64,000 nt of DNA from Macrotis lagotis (GCF_037893015.1 NC_133659.1:17935246-17999245); one strand, 5' to 3'; numbered from the stretch's first letter, positions 1 to 10,239 are shown. A program made the numbers and translations. The notes: generated from the sequence alone by a model not told the origin.

Positions 1-113
1 TTGCCCAGGGTCACACAGCTAGATAATGATCAAGTGACTGCAGTCAAATTTGAACTCAGATCCTCCTGACTCCAAGGCCAGTGCTCTATTCACTAGGCCA
101 CCTGTCTGCCTCT
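1..113 (-). repeat. tRNA-headed SINE (WSINE1-like), antisense, cut by window edge
   Basis: Read on the minus strand this is a tRNA-derived SINE. The box-B-like segment appears as 'tttgaactcag' and the tRNA-like head ends at 'ccacctgtctgcc'. The tail lies beyond the left edge, so length and target duplication cannot be judged. Family assignment is from memory of marsupial SINEs. Confidence 0.75.
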
Positions 114-550
114 GAAATTATTTACTTAATTTATCTTTTATAGTGCCATCTTGAGATGTAGGACAGCCTGCATCCATCCACCATGTATTTTCCCATTACT
201 CTGGATAATACTCATTTTCAATTCCTCAGAGGTTCTAGGGCTCTATGCTTCACAATAATAGAACAATGATGAAGCTTTTCTCCAAGGTAGAAGTTTGTCT
301 TACTCACAGAACTTTGATTTCCCAAAAGCAGTCTAGTTTGTTTGTCTCTTCCTTTTCAATTTTGAGTCCCCTCATTGCCCTTTCCCAATATGTATCAATC
401 CACACACATATATGTGCATACATGTATGCATATTGGTGGGCAGCTTCCATAGTTCACCATTCTGTTGGAAGTCACCATTGGGACAGTAGGCTTGGCTTTC
501 CTAATCCACTTTTTTTTCTTCATTGGAAAGTTAGAACAATGTCTTTAATT

Positions 551-579
551 TGTGTATGTGTGTGTATACGTGTGTGTGT

Positions 580-612
<33 letters not shown>
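551..612. repeat. (TG)n microsatellite
   Basis: An imperfect TG run with a few TA and CG interruptions becomes a pure TG run toward its 3' end. It produces an apparent short reading frame that I do not regard as a gene. Confidence 0.95.
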
Positions 613-614
<2 letters not shown>

Positions 615-839
615 ATCTCATGCAAGAGGCTCTTCATTGTTCCCAGGCTTCATTCAATTAGCAATATGTCACCCATTAAAGTTATTAAAATTATCAAGGA
701 ATGGAAGAAACTGAAGGCAGCTCTGGGGTAATGCAGTGATCTCCAACTCTAGGAGTGTGTTTGCTTGACATTCTTTAACTCTAATTTACTTCCTTCCCTA
801 CTGACAAAAATCTTTGTTTATTTTCAAGCAATTAATAAC
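613..839. other. Unassigned sequence
   Basis: No repeat family, coding pattern or RNA structure is recognised here. Confidence 0.5.
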
Positions 840-1310
840 CAAACTTTTACCAAATGACAAATGTTTGGCATTGTTCTAGCCATGAGAATACACTGAAAGG
901 CAACAGTCATTGCCCTCAAGGACATCTCTTTGATGATATGCATGTAAGTGATATGCATACAAACAGATATATGAGATAGATATAAAATAGGAGGAAGATA
1001 ACCTTAGAGGGGAGGCACTAATGACAAAAGTGGACTAGAAAAGACCCCCTAAGTTTGAACTTTTGAGCTGAGTCTTGAACAAAGTCAGGGATTTTAAGAG
1101 TAAGGAAGAACATTTAAAATGATAGATTAGAAGGGGCGGCCTTGGAGTCAGGAGTACCTGGGTTCAAATCCAGTCTCAGACACTTAATAATGACCTAGCT
1201 GTATGGCCTTGGGCAAGCCACTTGACCCCGTTTGCCTTAAAAAACCTAAAAAAAAGATAGATTAGAGAAAAGATAGGAAGATGGGAGCTACTCTGTGAGC
1301 AATAACTAGA
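840..1310 (+). repeat. L2-like LINE fragment split by a SINE
   Basis: The stretch reads like the internal 3' part of L2: 'cattgccctcaaggacatct', then 'ttgagctgagtcttgaac' and 'gtcagggattttaagag'. A SINE occupies 1133-1255, after which the L2-like text resumes. It is old and divergent, and no reading frame survives. Confidence 0.55.
1133..1255 (+). repeat. WSINE1-like SINE with internal deletion in the tRNA head
   Basis: The element starts GGGGCGGC, jumps directly to CTTGGAGTCAGGAGTACC, has box B (GGTTCAAATCC) and ends in an A-run. Compared with the full-length copy at 51581 it lacks about 27 bases, including box A. It is flanked by GATAGATTAGA at 1121-1131 and 1256-1266, a clear target-site duplication, so its ends are real. 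Confidence 0.9.
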
Positions 1311-2034
1311 TGTCTTTCCACGATGACTTGACCATCCAGTTCTACAAGGACAAAGACTCAGAAGATTTGGTTCAACAAATGAGTCACAGAACTGGAATTT
1401 CTTAAGGGGCCTCAGATGATAGTCGAATATGTATCATCTTGATCACATGAGAAATAGTCCTTTAACTTTATATTGAACAACTTGATTGAAGGAGACAGTG
1501 AACTCTGAGACAGATCTCTGTGAGACAACTCAAATTGGACAATTCATTGTTTTGTGTAAGATTGAGTCTAAACCTTCCAGTATGCAATTTCTATCCCTTT
1601 TTTCTATATGACTGCCTTTATCCTTCTTTGGAAAAGTGACAAATCCTAAAACCAATGTTCCCCTTGTGGCCACTCTTCTCCATAGACAAATTCCCAGTTC
1701 TTTACATTGATCAATTTTTATAGCATGGTCTCCAACTCTCTACCCATCTTAGACATCATTCTCTGTATACCATCTGCCTCATCAATAACAAAACTAAAAT
1801 TCTTGTCCCAGTCTTATCATTAACTGAAGTTATCACTTGATTCTGATCAGATTCATTGATCTTTCTGAAGTCTATCTTCATCTTTAAAATGATTTGATGA
1901 CATCTCAGTCCCTTCCAGTCTTATTGTAGGAAAGATCTGTAAAGCTAAAGAAAAGTTTGGCAAGAGGAAGTTTATTACATAGCAACCAGAACTGGGCCTC
2001 CAAGGTTGTGGTTTTGGTTTTAGATAAGGAGAGC
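1311..2034. other. Mostly unassigned; possible antisense L3/CR1 trace at 1600-1790
   Basis: Part of 1600-1790 ('catagacaaattcccagttc', 'gcatggtctccaactctc') faintly resembles the antisense 3' region of L3/CR1. The match is weak and may be chance. The rest shows no recognisable family or coding frame. Confidence 0.3.
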
Positions 2035-2200
2035 TACAAAAGGCACTAAGATGTCTGGATTCTAATGTTGGCTTTGTTGCTAAGTGGCAATGTGAATCTA
2101 TGCAAATAACTTTATCTCTCTGGGTTTCAACTCCTTTTCCTACAAAATGCAGATCTGGGATTAAATAATACTTAAGATGCCATACAATATTAAATATATT
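2035..2200 (+). repeat. MIR/THER1-like CORE-SINE fragment
   Basis: The order typical of a + strand MIR is visible: a box-B remnant ('gtctggattctaatg'), then 'tttatctctctgggtttc', then a 3' part with 'aaatgcagatctgggatta'. It is heavily diverged with no visible target duplication. Confidence 0.55.
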
Positions 2201-2769
2201 TGACTATAGTAGCTTGTGAATGTAGTAGAAGACAGAAGAATTGAGTCTTTCTACCACTCTTTATGTTAAATAGATGAGCAAGTTGGAAAAAAGATATATT
2301 TAATAATTATTCAATCATTTCAACTCCTGGAATCATGAGCACCTGGAAATTTGCAGTGGATTTTGTATAGAAATGCTATCCAATCGCTTATGAGGTTTTT
2401 ATTGGTCTTAGCCTTTGATCATACCAGAGAGATGGCTTCTTGCTCACAGTCTGCTATTTTGAAAATTACATCTGTAGTATGGATATTGTTATAGTATGTT
2501 ATAAATCAGGAGGATAATTGAAGGGATGGTGACATGGATGATGGATATAATTTCAAAGCAAGATTCATTTGGGGTTTGGATTCAGTTTTCTGGAAATATT
2601 TGAATTGGGTCTCATTCAATGAGTTTTACCTCTTTCTGACCCAACTGGAGTTCAGCAATTTAATTATTTGAATTCTGTAGATGTCAGACTTCAGATGAGC
2701 TTTGCTGCAAAGAGGGACCAGGGTGGACCCTGCATAGACCAACACAGTAAAATGAACTTTGTGTTTGGC
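2201..2769. other. Unassigned sequence
   Basis: There is no recognisable repeat, coding frame or structured RNA. It is moderately AT-rich and may be unique sequence. Confidence 0.5.
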
Positions 2770-3021
2770 ATTGTTGTTCATTTTTAAGTTGTGTCCTACT
2801 TTGTGTCAACCCATTTGGAACTTTCTTGGCAAAAATACTAAAGTGGTTGGTCATTTCCTTCTATAGCTCATTTTACAGATCAGAAAACTGAGCCAAATAG
2901 GGTTAAAGTATCTTGCCCAGAGTCACATAGCTAATGAGTCTCTGAAGTCAGATTCGAACTCAGGAAATTGAACCTTTCTAATTCCAGACTTGGCTCTTTA
3001 TCCACTTTGCCATCTAGCTGC
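2770..3021 (-). repeat. MAR1 CORE-SINE, antisense, near full length
   Basis: On the + strand it begins with the RTE-like tail ('gttgttcatttttaagttgt', 'tttcttggcaaaaatac'), passes through the core ('cattttacagatcagaaaac') and ends in the tRNA head ('ttgccatctagctgcc'). That is the MAR1 layout in reverse. Its divergence suggests an old insertion. Confidence 0.85.
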
Positions 3022-3243
3022 CACAGAGTCAGGAAGACTTGAGCTCACATCAACTTCATATACTATTTCTGTGACCCTGGGCACGATACTTTAGCCCCTG
3101 TTTGTCTCAATTTCCTCATTTGTAAAAAAATGGGAGAAATAATAACACCTACCCCCCAGGGGCATTGTGAGGAAAAATGAGCTAATATTTGTAAAGTGAT
3201 TTTGCAAATCTCAAAGTGCTACATAAATGATAGCTATTTTTAT
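3022..3243 (+). repeat. MIR/THER1 SINE, sense
   Basis: It abuts the preceding antisense MAR1. The core is followed by the classic MIR tail: 'gtaaagtgattttgcaaatc' and 'aaagtgctacataaatg'. Its 5' part merges with the MAR1 head, so the exact junction is uncertain. Confidence 0.8.
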
Positions 3244-3589
3244 GTTACCTCTCAGTATTTTCTCAGGCAAATTTCTAAAACTATGATTTGAAGAATGTAC
3301 AGTCAAGTCATTTAACCTTTGATATGTGCCTACTATGGGCTGTGTGCTGGCATTGAGAGAGCAAGGTTCCTAACCTTGAAAATCCCTAGACAAGGGATAT
3401 CCAAGGTCTTGGCCAAAAAGAAAAATGAGGGCAATAAGGCTTTCAAGTCACATCTAAGTGTAACATGGACATTATAAGGAAAGTACTTAGTCATAAAATA
3501 TTTTGAAAATGGAAGTGACTAGTTTTTAGCTTCATTATTGCCTGAATTCAAATAACTATTGAGTGACTCTGGTTTCCTGTGATTATGAT
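3244..3589. other. Unassigned; faint L2-like start at 3300-3370
   Basis: 'tgcctactatgggctgtgtg' at about 3327 recalls the L2 'cacctactatgtgccaggcac' segment, but too little is preserved for a firm call. Confidence 0.35.
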
Positions 3590-3765
3590 GATAGATTTTG
3601 AGTTGGAGAAGAAGGTAGAGCTCATCAACTGCAATCTCTTTTATAGGTGAGGAAATGGAAATCCATAAAAGTGAGGTGACTTTTCTAGGATCAGGTGTAT
3701 GTTTCTTAATAGGGGTTTGAATTTCTATCCAGGTCTTACTGACTCCCAAATTCAGCCTTCAACTT
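3590..3765 (-). repeat. MIR-like SINE, antisense
   Basis: 'ttataggtgaggaaatggaa' followed by 'gtgaggtgacttttctagg' and 'tttgaatttctatccaggtc' is a degraded antisense MIR core and head. Confidence 0.6.
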
Positions 3766-4334
3766 ACTCCCCATGTTAGGTACACTAAACTGGATTTCTC
3801 TACCAGCATAGTTTGACTAATAGTCTGATTGCTCTCCGTATAGGTAAACTTTGAGTACTAATAAACTCATAAAAACAAACCGAAAAGCTTTCCTTTAGGA
3901 ATGGCAAAATTAAAACCATAGAGAACCAATGTATCAGTGAGGAAAGCCCATCCTCCCCTAAAAAAAATAAATCAAGCCTTTTTTGTAAAAGTAAATTCTT
4001 TAAGGCTGGTTTGAGTTTTGTCTGTGACCCCCTGATTCTTGGACAGTTGCCTACATCTTATAGGGATCTCCTGCATATTTGTTGTTGAGTAGTAACTGAA
4101 TTCACATTTTTATGCTTAATATCCTAGGGACTTATAAAACATTCATTGAATTGAACTGGGTCCCCTAGATGGGCCTTTGGAACAGCTAGGATAGATTATA
4201 TCTAACTAGTTGATGGTAGTTGTAAATTAAATATCAATTATAATTCTCCATATTGGACTTTACTGTTAAATTATGCTCTCAAGTGAACCAAGTGCTATCT
4301 CATTAGAGATTCAAAAAACGCATGAGTTGGGTGG
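3766..4334. other. Unassigned sequence
   Basis: No family, frame or RNA structure is recognised. Confidence 0.5.
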
Positions 4335-4480
4335 AATGTGAGATGGGAGGATCGGTGAATGAGGGCTTATTTTGTGTTGGCCCCAAGTTCTAGCAATGCA
4401 AATATCAACAAATGAGACAGTCCCTGCCCACAAGGAACCTGCATTCTAATTGGGGAAGATAACATATAATGATGTGTTCT
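4335..4480 (+). repeat. L2 fragment
   Basis: 'acagtccctgcccacaagga' and 'acctgcattctaattggg' match the L2 internal 3' segment as I remember it. The copy is truncated at both sides. Confidence 0.6.
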
Positions 4481-4894
4481 GGGGACATGGTGAGCAGACT
4501 GTCCAGTCCCTAAGCTCAGAAAAAAACTTACTAAGCATCTGAAAAAGAGGACAATGTTCTTTCCAGCTCAAAATGTAGCCTCATTTGTCATATAAAAAGA
4601 AATATGGGAAAGATAGTGATAATGAGGTAGCCTCTGGGACCAACAAGAGGTGGTGCAACTTTTGCCCATGGCAAAGAATGGCTGGGAGACTTCTGGCAAG
4701 ATCCTTAATTCCTTAAATCTCTAGGTTATCTTTCAGAGAATGTAACACTCTAATTGGCAGAGAGAATTTCCTCACTTCTAATTCCGATGAAATCACAGGT
4801 TAATCCTTATCTGATAAATATTAAATTAAATAAACATGGCCTCAAAATTATTTTTAAAAATTTTCAAATGAATATTAGGAAGCATTTCTGTTGA
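4481..4894. other. Unassigned sequence
   Basis: No confident repeat or coding signal. A possible MIR trace near 4690-4740 is too weak to call. Confidence 0.4.
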
Positions 4895-4998
4895 GCCTTA
4901 AGGTTTATAAAGCACTTATAGCCCATTTGATCTTCCCAACAACTTTGGGAGGGAGGTGCAATTATTATACCCAATTTGTAAATAAGAGAACTGTGTTT
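4895..4998 (-). repeat. MIR fragment, antisense
   Basis: 'taaggtttataaagcactta', 'tgatcttcccaacaacttt' and 'gggaggtgcaattattatac' are the antisense MIR tail and core. Confidence 0.75.
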
Positions 4999-5173
4999 TA
5001 TTATTCAGTTGTTTCAGTTGTATCTGACTTTTCATGATTCCATTTGGGGTTTTCTTGGCAAAGATACTAAAATGATTTGCTATTTCCTCATCTAGATCAT
5101 TTTACATATCTCTGAGGTCAAATTTGAACTCAGGGCTTCCTGAATGAAACTATCTACCCTTCCACCGTGCCGC
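4999..5173 (-). repeat. MAR1 CORE-SINE, antisense, internally deleted
   Basis: The tail portion ('ttcagttgtatctgactttt', 'ggggttttcttggcaaagat') is clear. Most of the core is missing, and the copy jumps to 'aaatttgaactcagggcttc' and a worn tRNA head ending 'accgtgccgcc'. Confidence 0.8.
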
Positions 5174-5289
5174 CAACCACTTAAATATTCCACTTAAAAT
5201 TATAACCTTTCTAAATGTGATCTTTAAATTCTAAACTACACTCAGTTTAGTGCTAAAACAGACCCGAGAGATCTGTAATTTTGTCATTT

Positions 5290-5385
5290 TAGTGAAGAGA
5301 CCTTAACACTCAGACAAGTGAAATGAGTTGGGTAAGGTCACAAAGTCAGTATAGAAGCAAGGCTTTGATTTTAGGACTTTCCTAG
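5290..5385 (-). repeat. MIR-like fragment, antisense
   Basis: 'attttagtgaagagacc' followed by 'aaggtcacaaagtcag' fits a worn antisense MIR core. Confidence 0.45.
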
Positions 5386-6018
5386 AAAATCTAGAATTTC
5401 TATTCTACTACAACCCTCTCTAGAATGCCCTGTGATTTACAGATTAATAATTTGGTTTTGATTGATTTTGATTAATTGTTGTAGGAAGAATCCTTTTAGA
5501 CACTAATTTTAGAAGATATGCTGTATAAAATTTGTGAGGTGGGCATGGAAGGGTCTTAATCCAGGCAAACTCCTTCAAATTGCTTTCATTCAAAGTCCAA
5601 TAAATTGCCTGGGAGATTATACCATTATAAGAGAAGCTTGAGGTCAATCCTCAGTCCAACACTCCAATATTTTGAAGACATATACTAGTCTGATTAAGCA
5701 ATGGTGGATAGGAAGTGAAATATCCAGAGTGATTTTCTTCTCATTTTTTAATCATAGTCTTAGCAGCCCTGATCTCAACCAGAGAAAAGAATGAAGAAGA
5801 TAGCCTCATGAACCACCTGATAGGAGACTAAGGGTTCCTGGTCTTGTATCTGATCTTTTTCCTATGCTGGAAAAATGTGAGATTACTGGTAAAAACTTCC
5901 CTATAAATGGCTATTTCACAAAGAAAGAGTGTCTTAGAGGATTCCAAGAGGTAAATAAAATGTATAATGGACCCATATTTAAGAATAAGGGAGAGATTTT
6001 GGTTTTCAGAGTAGGATC
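5386..6018. other. Unassigned sequence upstream of the RPS3A pseudogene
   Basis: No repeat family or coding frame is recognised. No promoter-like cluster appears immediately upstream of the pseudogene, as expected for a retrocopy. Confidence 0.5.
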
Positions 6019-6388
6019 ATGATGGTGGGCAAGAACAAGCAGCTGACCAAAGATGGCAAAAAACAAAGAGCCAAGGTGAAAGTGGTTGATCCATTTTCAA
6101 CAAAGGATTGATATGATGCAAAAGTACCAACTATGTTCAACGTTCACCCTGGAGACAAGACTGTTATAAGGACTCAGGGAACAAAAATTGCCTCTGATGG
6201 CATCATGGGTTGAGTTTTTGAAGCGAACCTTGCTGATTTGCAGAATGATGAGGTTGTTTCTTGCAAGTTCAAGTTAATTACTGAAAATATTCGGGGGAAA
6301 AAAACTGATGAATTTCCATGAAGTGGATCTTGCTGAGAAGATCAAATGTGGCAGCATATAAAACAAACCTTAAGTTATACTCCATGAT

Positions 6389-6537
6389 GGGGTGGCTAGG
6401 TGGCACTGTGGATAGAGCACTGGCCCTGGAGTCAGAAGGACCTGAATTCAAATCCGACCTCAGACACTTAATAATTGCCTAGCTTTGTGGCATTGGGCAA
6501 GTCACTTAACCCCATTGCCTTGCAAAAACCTAAAAAT
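6389..6537 (+). repeat. WSINE1-like SINE inserted in the RPS3A pseudogene
   Basis: It is full length: GGGTGGCTAGGTGG head, box A region 'tggcactgtgg', box B 'ttcaaatccg', and tail 'ccttgcaaaaacctaaaaa'. The flanks 'tatactccatg' and 'tgtattccatg' look like a decayed target duplication. Pseudogene sequence continues on both sides, so the SINE is younger than the retrocopy. Confidence 0.92.
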
Positions 6538-6698
6538 ATAGATGTATTCCATGGTCAAAACCAAAGTCCATATTGTTGTCAGAACTAGTGATGGTGACTG
6601 GCTGCTTTTGTGTTGGGTTTGGCAAAAAGTACAACTAGATCCATAAGTCCTCTTCTGCCTAGTACCAACAGGTTTGTTAAATTCATAAGGAAATGATC

Positions 6699-6857
6699 GG
6701 GGGCAGTCAGGTAGCACAGTGGATAAAACACCAGCCCTGGAATCAGGAGGACCTGAGTTCAAATCTGGCCTAAGACACTTAGTAATTGCCTAGCTGTGTG
6801 ACCTTGGGCAAGTCACTCTTAACCCCACTGCCTTAAATAACTAAAAAAAGAAAGAAA
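6699..6857 (+). repeat. Second WSINE1-like SINE inserted in the RPS3A pseudogene
   Basis: It starts GGGGGCAGTCAGGTAGCACAG, has box B GTTCAAATC and ends in 'taactaaaaaaagaaag'. The ribosomal frame resumes immediately afterwards at 'ttatggaaataatgaccc'. A short 'aaatgat/aaattat' flank may be the remnant of the duplication. Confidence 0.92.
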
Positions 6858-7135
6858 ATTATGGAAATAATGACCCTAGAGGGGAAGACAAATGACTTGA
6901 AAGATCTTGCCAGCAAACTAATTTCCAGATAGCATTGAAAAAGACTTGGAAAAGACTTGCCAGTCCACTTGTCCTCTCCATGATATATTTGTTCAAAAAG
7001 TCAAGATGCTCAAGAACCCCAAATTTATATTGGGAAAGTTAATGGAATGGCATAGAGGTGATGGCTCTGAGCAATTTTCATGATTATGACACAGGCACAA
7101 AAGCAAAAAGGACCGATGGCTTGGAACCAGTTTCT

Positions 7136-7419
7136 AAAATAAGAACACTTAAATAAGGTTGATAGATAAAAATTTATCATTGTGAAAAATAAGGAACAAG
7201 AGGTAGAAAGAAGCTGAACTGAATTGGCCAAGGTGCTCAGGAATGTTAACTAGTAGGTAGGCACTGAGATCTGACTCAAATAACCTACCTTTGAAGGATG
7301 GACAGGTCCATGTGCTCTGAGGTGTATCACCTTAATGCAGAGAAACCTGGACTTGATGAAATCAGAAGACTGGGGTTCATCCTCAGACCATTGGAAGCTA
7401 CCTATATGACCTTGACCAT
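7136..7419. other. Pseudogene 3' flank and unassigned sequence
   Basis: The first bases may be RPS3A 3'UTR, since AT-rich 'taaaaatttatc' follows the stop region. Beyond that nothing is recognised. Confidence 0.4.
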
Positions 7420-7740
7420 AATACATAGAAACATGGACTCAGAGGATCTTGAAAAGGACCTCAGAGTCATCTATTACAATACTCTCTTTTACTGATAAAG
7501 ACACTGAAGCCCTGAGAATGACTTGCCCAACAACACAGTCACAGAGGGGGTAGATCAACTTCACAAATGAAGTTTAATCTTAAATCATCATACTGCTTTC
7601 CTTAGTGTCAGTTTCCTCATCTGTAGAATGGGGCCAGTAATACTTTTAATATCTCTCTTCTAGAGTTAACAATAAATTTGACTTTAATATTTAAGGATAT
7701 GGCACATAATGGTATTTGAAATCAATTAAAGTCGTATTTT
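7420..7740. repeat. Two MIR-like fragments in opposite orientation
   Basis: About 7430-7560 reads as antisense MIR ('gacctcagagtcatctatta', 'tttactgataaagacactga', 'gacttgcccaacaacac'). About 7600-7740 reads as sense MIR ('tcagtttcctcatctgtag', 'aatggggccagtaatac'). Boundaries are approximate. Confidence 0.5.
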
Positions 7741-7854
7741 TAATGAGGGAATAAATAGACTAGTTCATTGACATTTGGGAAGAGCTGTTGTTTATTTTTC
7801 TCTATGTAGGGGTGATTTCATTACATCGGTTAAAGAGCTGGAAAGGTAGGAACT

Positions 7855-7975
7855 ACGTTCCTTGAAGCTAGGAACCATCTCACTTTAGTCTTCATATGTC
7901 CAATGGCTTAACTGAGTATCTGCCACTAAGTAACCTCTTTATAAATACTGGTTTAAATTGATAGACATTAAATGC
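7855..7975 (+). repeat. L2 3'-end fragment
   Basis: 'ccttgaagctaggaaccatc' and 'ctgccactaagtaacctctt' followed by 'ataaatactgg' correspond to the L2 3' terminus in worn form. Confidence 0.5.
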
Positions 7976-8106
7976 TCTAGTTCCTAGGAATGGAGGTTAT
8001 AAACCTGAGGGTTATAATAAATAACCCCATGGTTATCGCTTAGCCATAGAGGAGAGCAGAAGCCCTCTGTGATTTAGGAGACAGTCATAAAAGTTGTTAG
8101 AACTGA

Positions 8107-8240
8107 AAAAATAATCTCTCCCTACCCCCTCCTCTTTCTCTGTCTCTGTCTCTGCTTGTCTGTCTCTCTGTCTCTCTCTCTGCTGGTCTGTCTCTGTCTT
8201 TCTGTCTTTCTGTCTGTCTCTCTGTCCCTTTCCTGTCTGA
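8107..8240. repeat. (TCTG)n/(TC)n simple repeat
   Basis: Pyrimidine-rich imperfect tetranucleotide tract. Its complement makes a spurious arginine/glutamate-rich frame. Confidence 0.95.
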
Positions 8241-8319
8241 GGTTAGTTTAGTTAGATGCATACATGTATCCCTATATATACACAGTAGGATCATTAAAGT
8301 CATTAGACACTACCCTCTT

Positions 8320-8436
8320 TTTATAGATGATGAAACTGGGATCCATAAAGGTGAAGTGACTTGATCATATAGGCTGAAAGTGACAGAGGGAGGTTTTGAA
8401 CTTAGATCCTCTGACTTCAAAGACAATGTCTTTCTC
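8320..8436 (-). repeat. MIR-like SINE, antisense
   Basis: 'tttttatagatgatgaaactg', 'aaggtgaagtgacttgatc' and 'ttgaacttagatcctctgac' fit an antisense MIR with its core and box B. Confidence 0.65.
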
Positions 8437-8894
8437 CTCCCAAAATTAACCCTGCCCTGGTAGAACTCATGGTCTGCTTCTATTAGAACTAAGACTTCCT
8501 TCTGTGGCCCAGTGGAACATCAGTGCAGAGACCTTGGGTAATTCTGGGGCCATTGTTCTGCCTTCTACCAGATCCTCTTGAGGTGTTCATTTAAAGGGTC
8601 GATTTCTGTCTGGTGCTCACATTCATTTGTTTGTCTTCTTGGCATTTTAACAGAGAAACTGTTTCTTCACAAGTGCATTTCACTTAGTTTTCATTACACA
8701 AATGTTCATTTTCTGCCCTTTTTAGTATTCAATATGCTCACATATAAAAGGAGCGTGCAAAGGAGACTAAATATATGCCAATAAGGGTCAGGTCATTTGT
8801 TTCCCCTCTGGAAGGGCGAAGCACTAGCATTTTGGGGAGATGGAAGAAGGTTGCATATGAGAGGTGACAGGAAATAATCTTTGAGGAAGCAAAG

Positions 8895-9142
8895 TGTAAG
8901 GGACTGTTGTGTGTGGGAGTACTGTAAAATTTCATCACCGTATATCCTCTAGCACCAGAGCGTTATTTACTGGTTGATTGTAGAGTGCCACGGGAGTGGA
9001 GGTGGACCAGGGACTGGGGAGGATATTTAAGTACTTATATTTGGTTTAATAAAGTGAGAACTTGGAGAACTTTTTATCCTTGTCTCCTGCATCTTCAACA
9101 TTTGCCTGGGGAAGGATAAGCTAGTCTAGCAGGAACCTAACA
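8895..9142 (+). mobile_element. Solo LTR of an endogenous retrovirus (248 bp) with 6-bp target duplication
   Basis: The segment begins TGTAAG and ends CTAACA, giving imperfect inverted TG...CA termini. It is bounded on both sides by GCAAAG (8889-8894 and 9143-9148). Inside, in + order, are a TATA-like ATATTTAAG at 9023 and a polyadenylation signal AATAAA at 9048, followed by a pyrimidine-rich U5-like stretch. No primer-binding site, gag/pol/env or second LTR follows, so this is a solo LTR left after LTR-LTR recombination. A 6-bp duplication is usual for class II (ERVK-type) elements, but the family cannot be named from sequence alone. No viral coding sequence is present. Confidence 0.75.
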
Positions 9143-9429
9143 GCAAAGGATTTCTATCTTGCCCCTGAAAAGGAAGGGAAAGGAAAAAGAGCAGTCTAAG
9201 CTTGTGATATGCATGTCCAAAGTCATGGAACCCCATTAATGGGACGCCAGGTATGAGGAACAAAAAGAGGCCAATTTAGCTGTATCATAGAGGGCAGTAA
9301 ATGGCAAGAGGGATTGTCCAGGATGATGATGAAAAAGAAGAAAAGGAAATGAATGCTTTGTTGTAAGAGATGTCTCTTTGGATGAGAGGAGGGTTATAAA
9401 GAAAAACCATCCAAATTGAGTACTGAATA

Positions 9430-9880
9430 CAGTCTTTGATTTGGAGTCAGGGAGACCTAAGCTTGAATATTGCCTCAGACATTTGCTGTGGCTCATCCTA
9501 AGATATTTAACCTCTCACCCTCAGTTACCTGATCTGCTAAGTGGAGATAATGCTGTAATAGCACTTGCCTCAGGGCAGCTAGATGGGGCAGTAGGTAGAA
9601 GGCTGGCCTCTAAATCAGGAGGACCTGAGCTCAAATCCTGATTCGGGCCTTGGACAAGTCACTTAACCAATTGCCTTGCATCCAGGACCATCTCTAGCCT
9701 TCCTGATTCATGTCTAACCACTGGTCACTGAAATCTAATTCACGTACATGTCATGGTATCACCTTCCTGAGGTCATCTTCTTCAAGAACAGAGGACAGAC
9801 ATAGTCATCATCACTTGACCAGCAGGTTTGTTTTAAGGCTGAGATGACATAGCATATTGTGTTTATTATTTAAAACAAAA
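9430..9880 (+). repeat. MIR/THER1 SINE split by an RTE-tailed SINE
   Basis: The 5' part (9430-9572) has 'ggagtcagggagacctaag' and 'gttacctgatctgctaag'. The 3' part (9813-9880) has 'ttttaaggctgagatgacat' and 'agcatattgtg', the continuation of a MIR. The interruption is the SINE at 9573-9812. Confidence 0.7.
9573..9812 (+). repeat. RTE-tailed tRNA SINE (RTESINE-like), nested in a MIR
   Basis: It begins GGGCAGCTAGATGGGGCAG (tRNA head), then box B 'gagctcaaatcctg', then the distinctive tail 'ccttgcatccaggaccatct', 'gtcatggtatcaccttcctg' and 'acagaggacagac'. Flanks 'agcacttgcct' and 'tcacttgacc' look like a worn target duplication. Confidence 0.8.
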
Positions 9881-10009
9881 GAATCAGGAAAGGGAATAAG
9901 CACTTATTAAACACCTACTATATACCAAGCACTGTTTTTCTTTTTAACAGATGATGTATCAGAATTGCATCTGGTTTATGCTTTGGGTCTCAAACCACAT
10001 CTGTTTATG

Positions 10010-10090
10010 CATAGAATATAGTCCCTTGAAGCCAACTATTTTTAATTGCTTTGCATATAGTAGGTCCTTAATAAATGCTTATTTTTAATG
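10010..10090 (+). repeat. L2 3' terminus
   Basis: 'gcatatagtaggtccttaat' followed by 'aaatgctta' is the characteristic L2 3' end. Confidence 0.65.
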
Positions 10091-10239
10091 AGGGAATTTA
10101 ATTACTTTGAATGTTTTTGGTATATGTGCGTTACATCTCTGTTTCTGACTTTGCCTTCCTTGAGGGTTCGTAGGAATGATGAGTTTAAGGATAGGGGTAA
10201 GTTTAATCATTTTTCTTCCATGACTCTAAATTAAAACCC

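Larger units (their letters stand above)
6019..7135 (+). pseudogene. RPS3A: Processed pseudogene of 40S ribosomal protein S3a, split by two SINEs
   Basis: The parent gene encodes a small-ribosomal-subunit protein. Translation from the ATG at 6019 reads MMVGKNKQLTKDGKK, then VVDPFST.KD, then [11 protein letters not shown] and [14 protein letters not shown], which I recognise as RPS3A. Later pieces ('WLLLCWVWQKV', 'MEIMTLEGKTNDLKDL', '[18 protein letters not shown]') follow in the right order to the C-terminus near 7135. It is intronless, so a retrocopy. It is dead: TGA stops lie at 6109 (a W position) and 6211, with frameshifts near the A-run at 6298 and beyond. SINEs at 6389 and 6699 interrupt it. 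No poly-A tail or target duplication is still clear. Identification by memory is strong because collinear matches extend over the whole protein. Confidence 0.93.
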
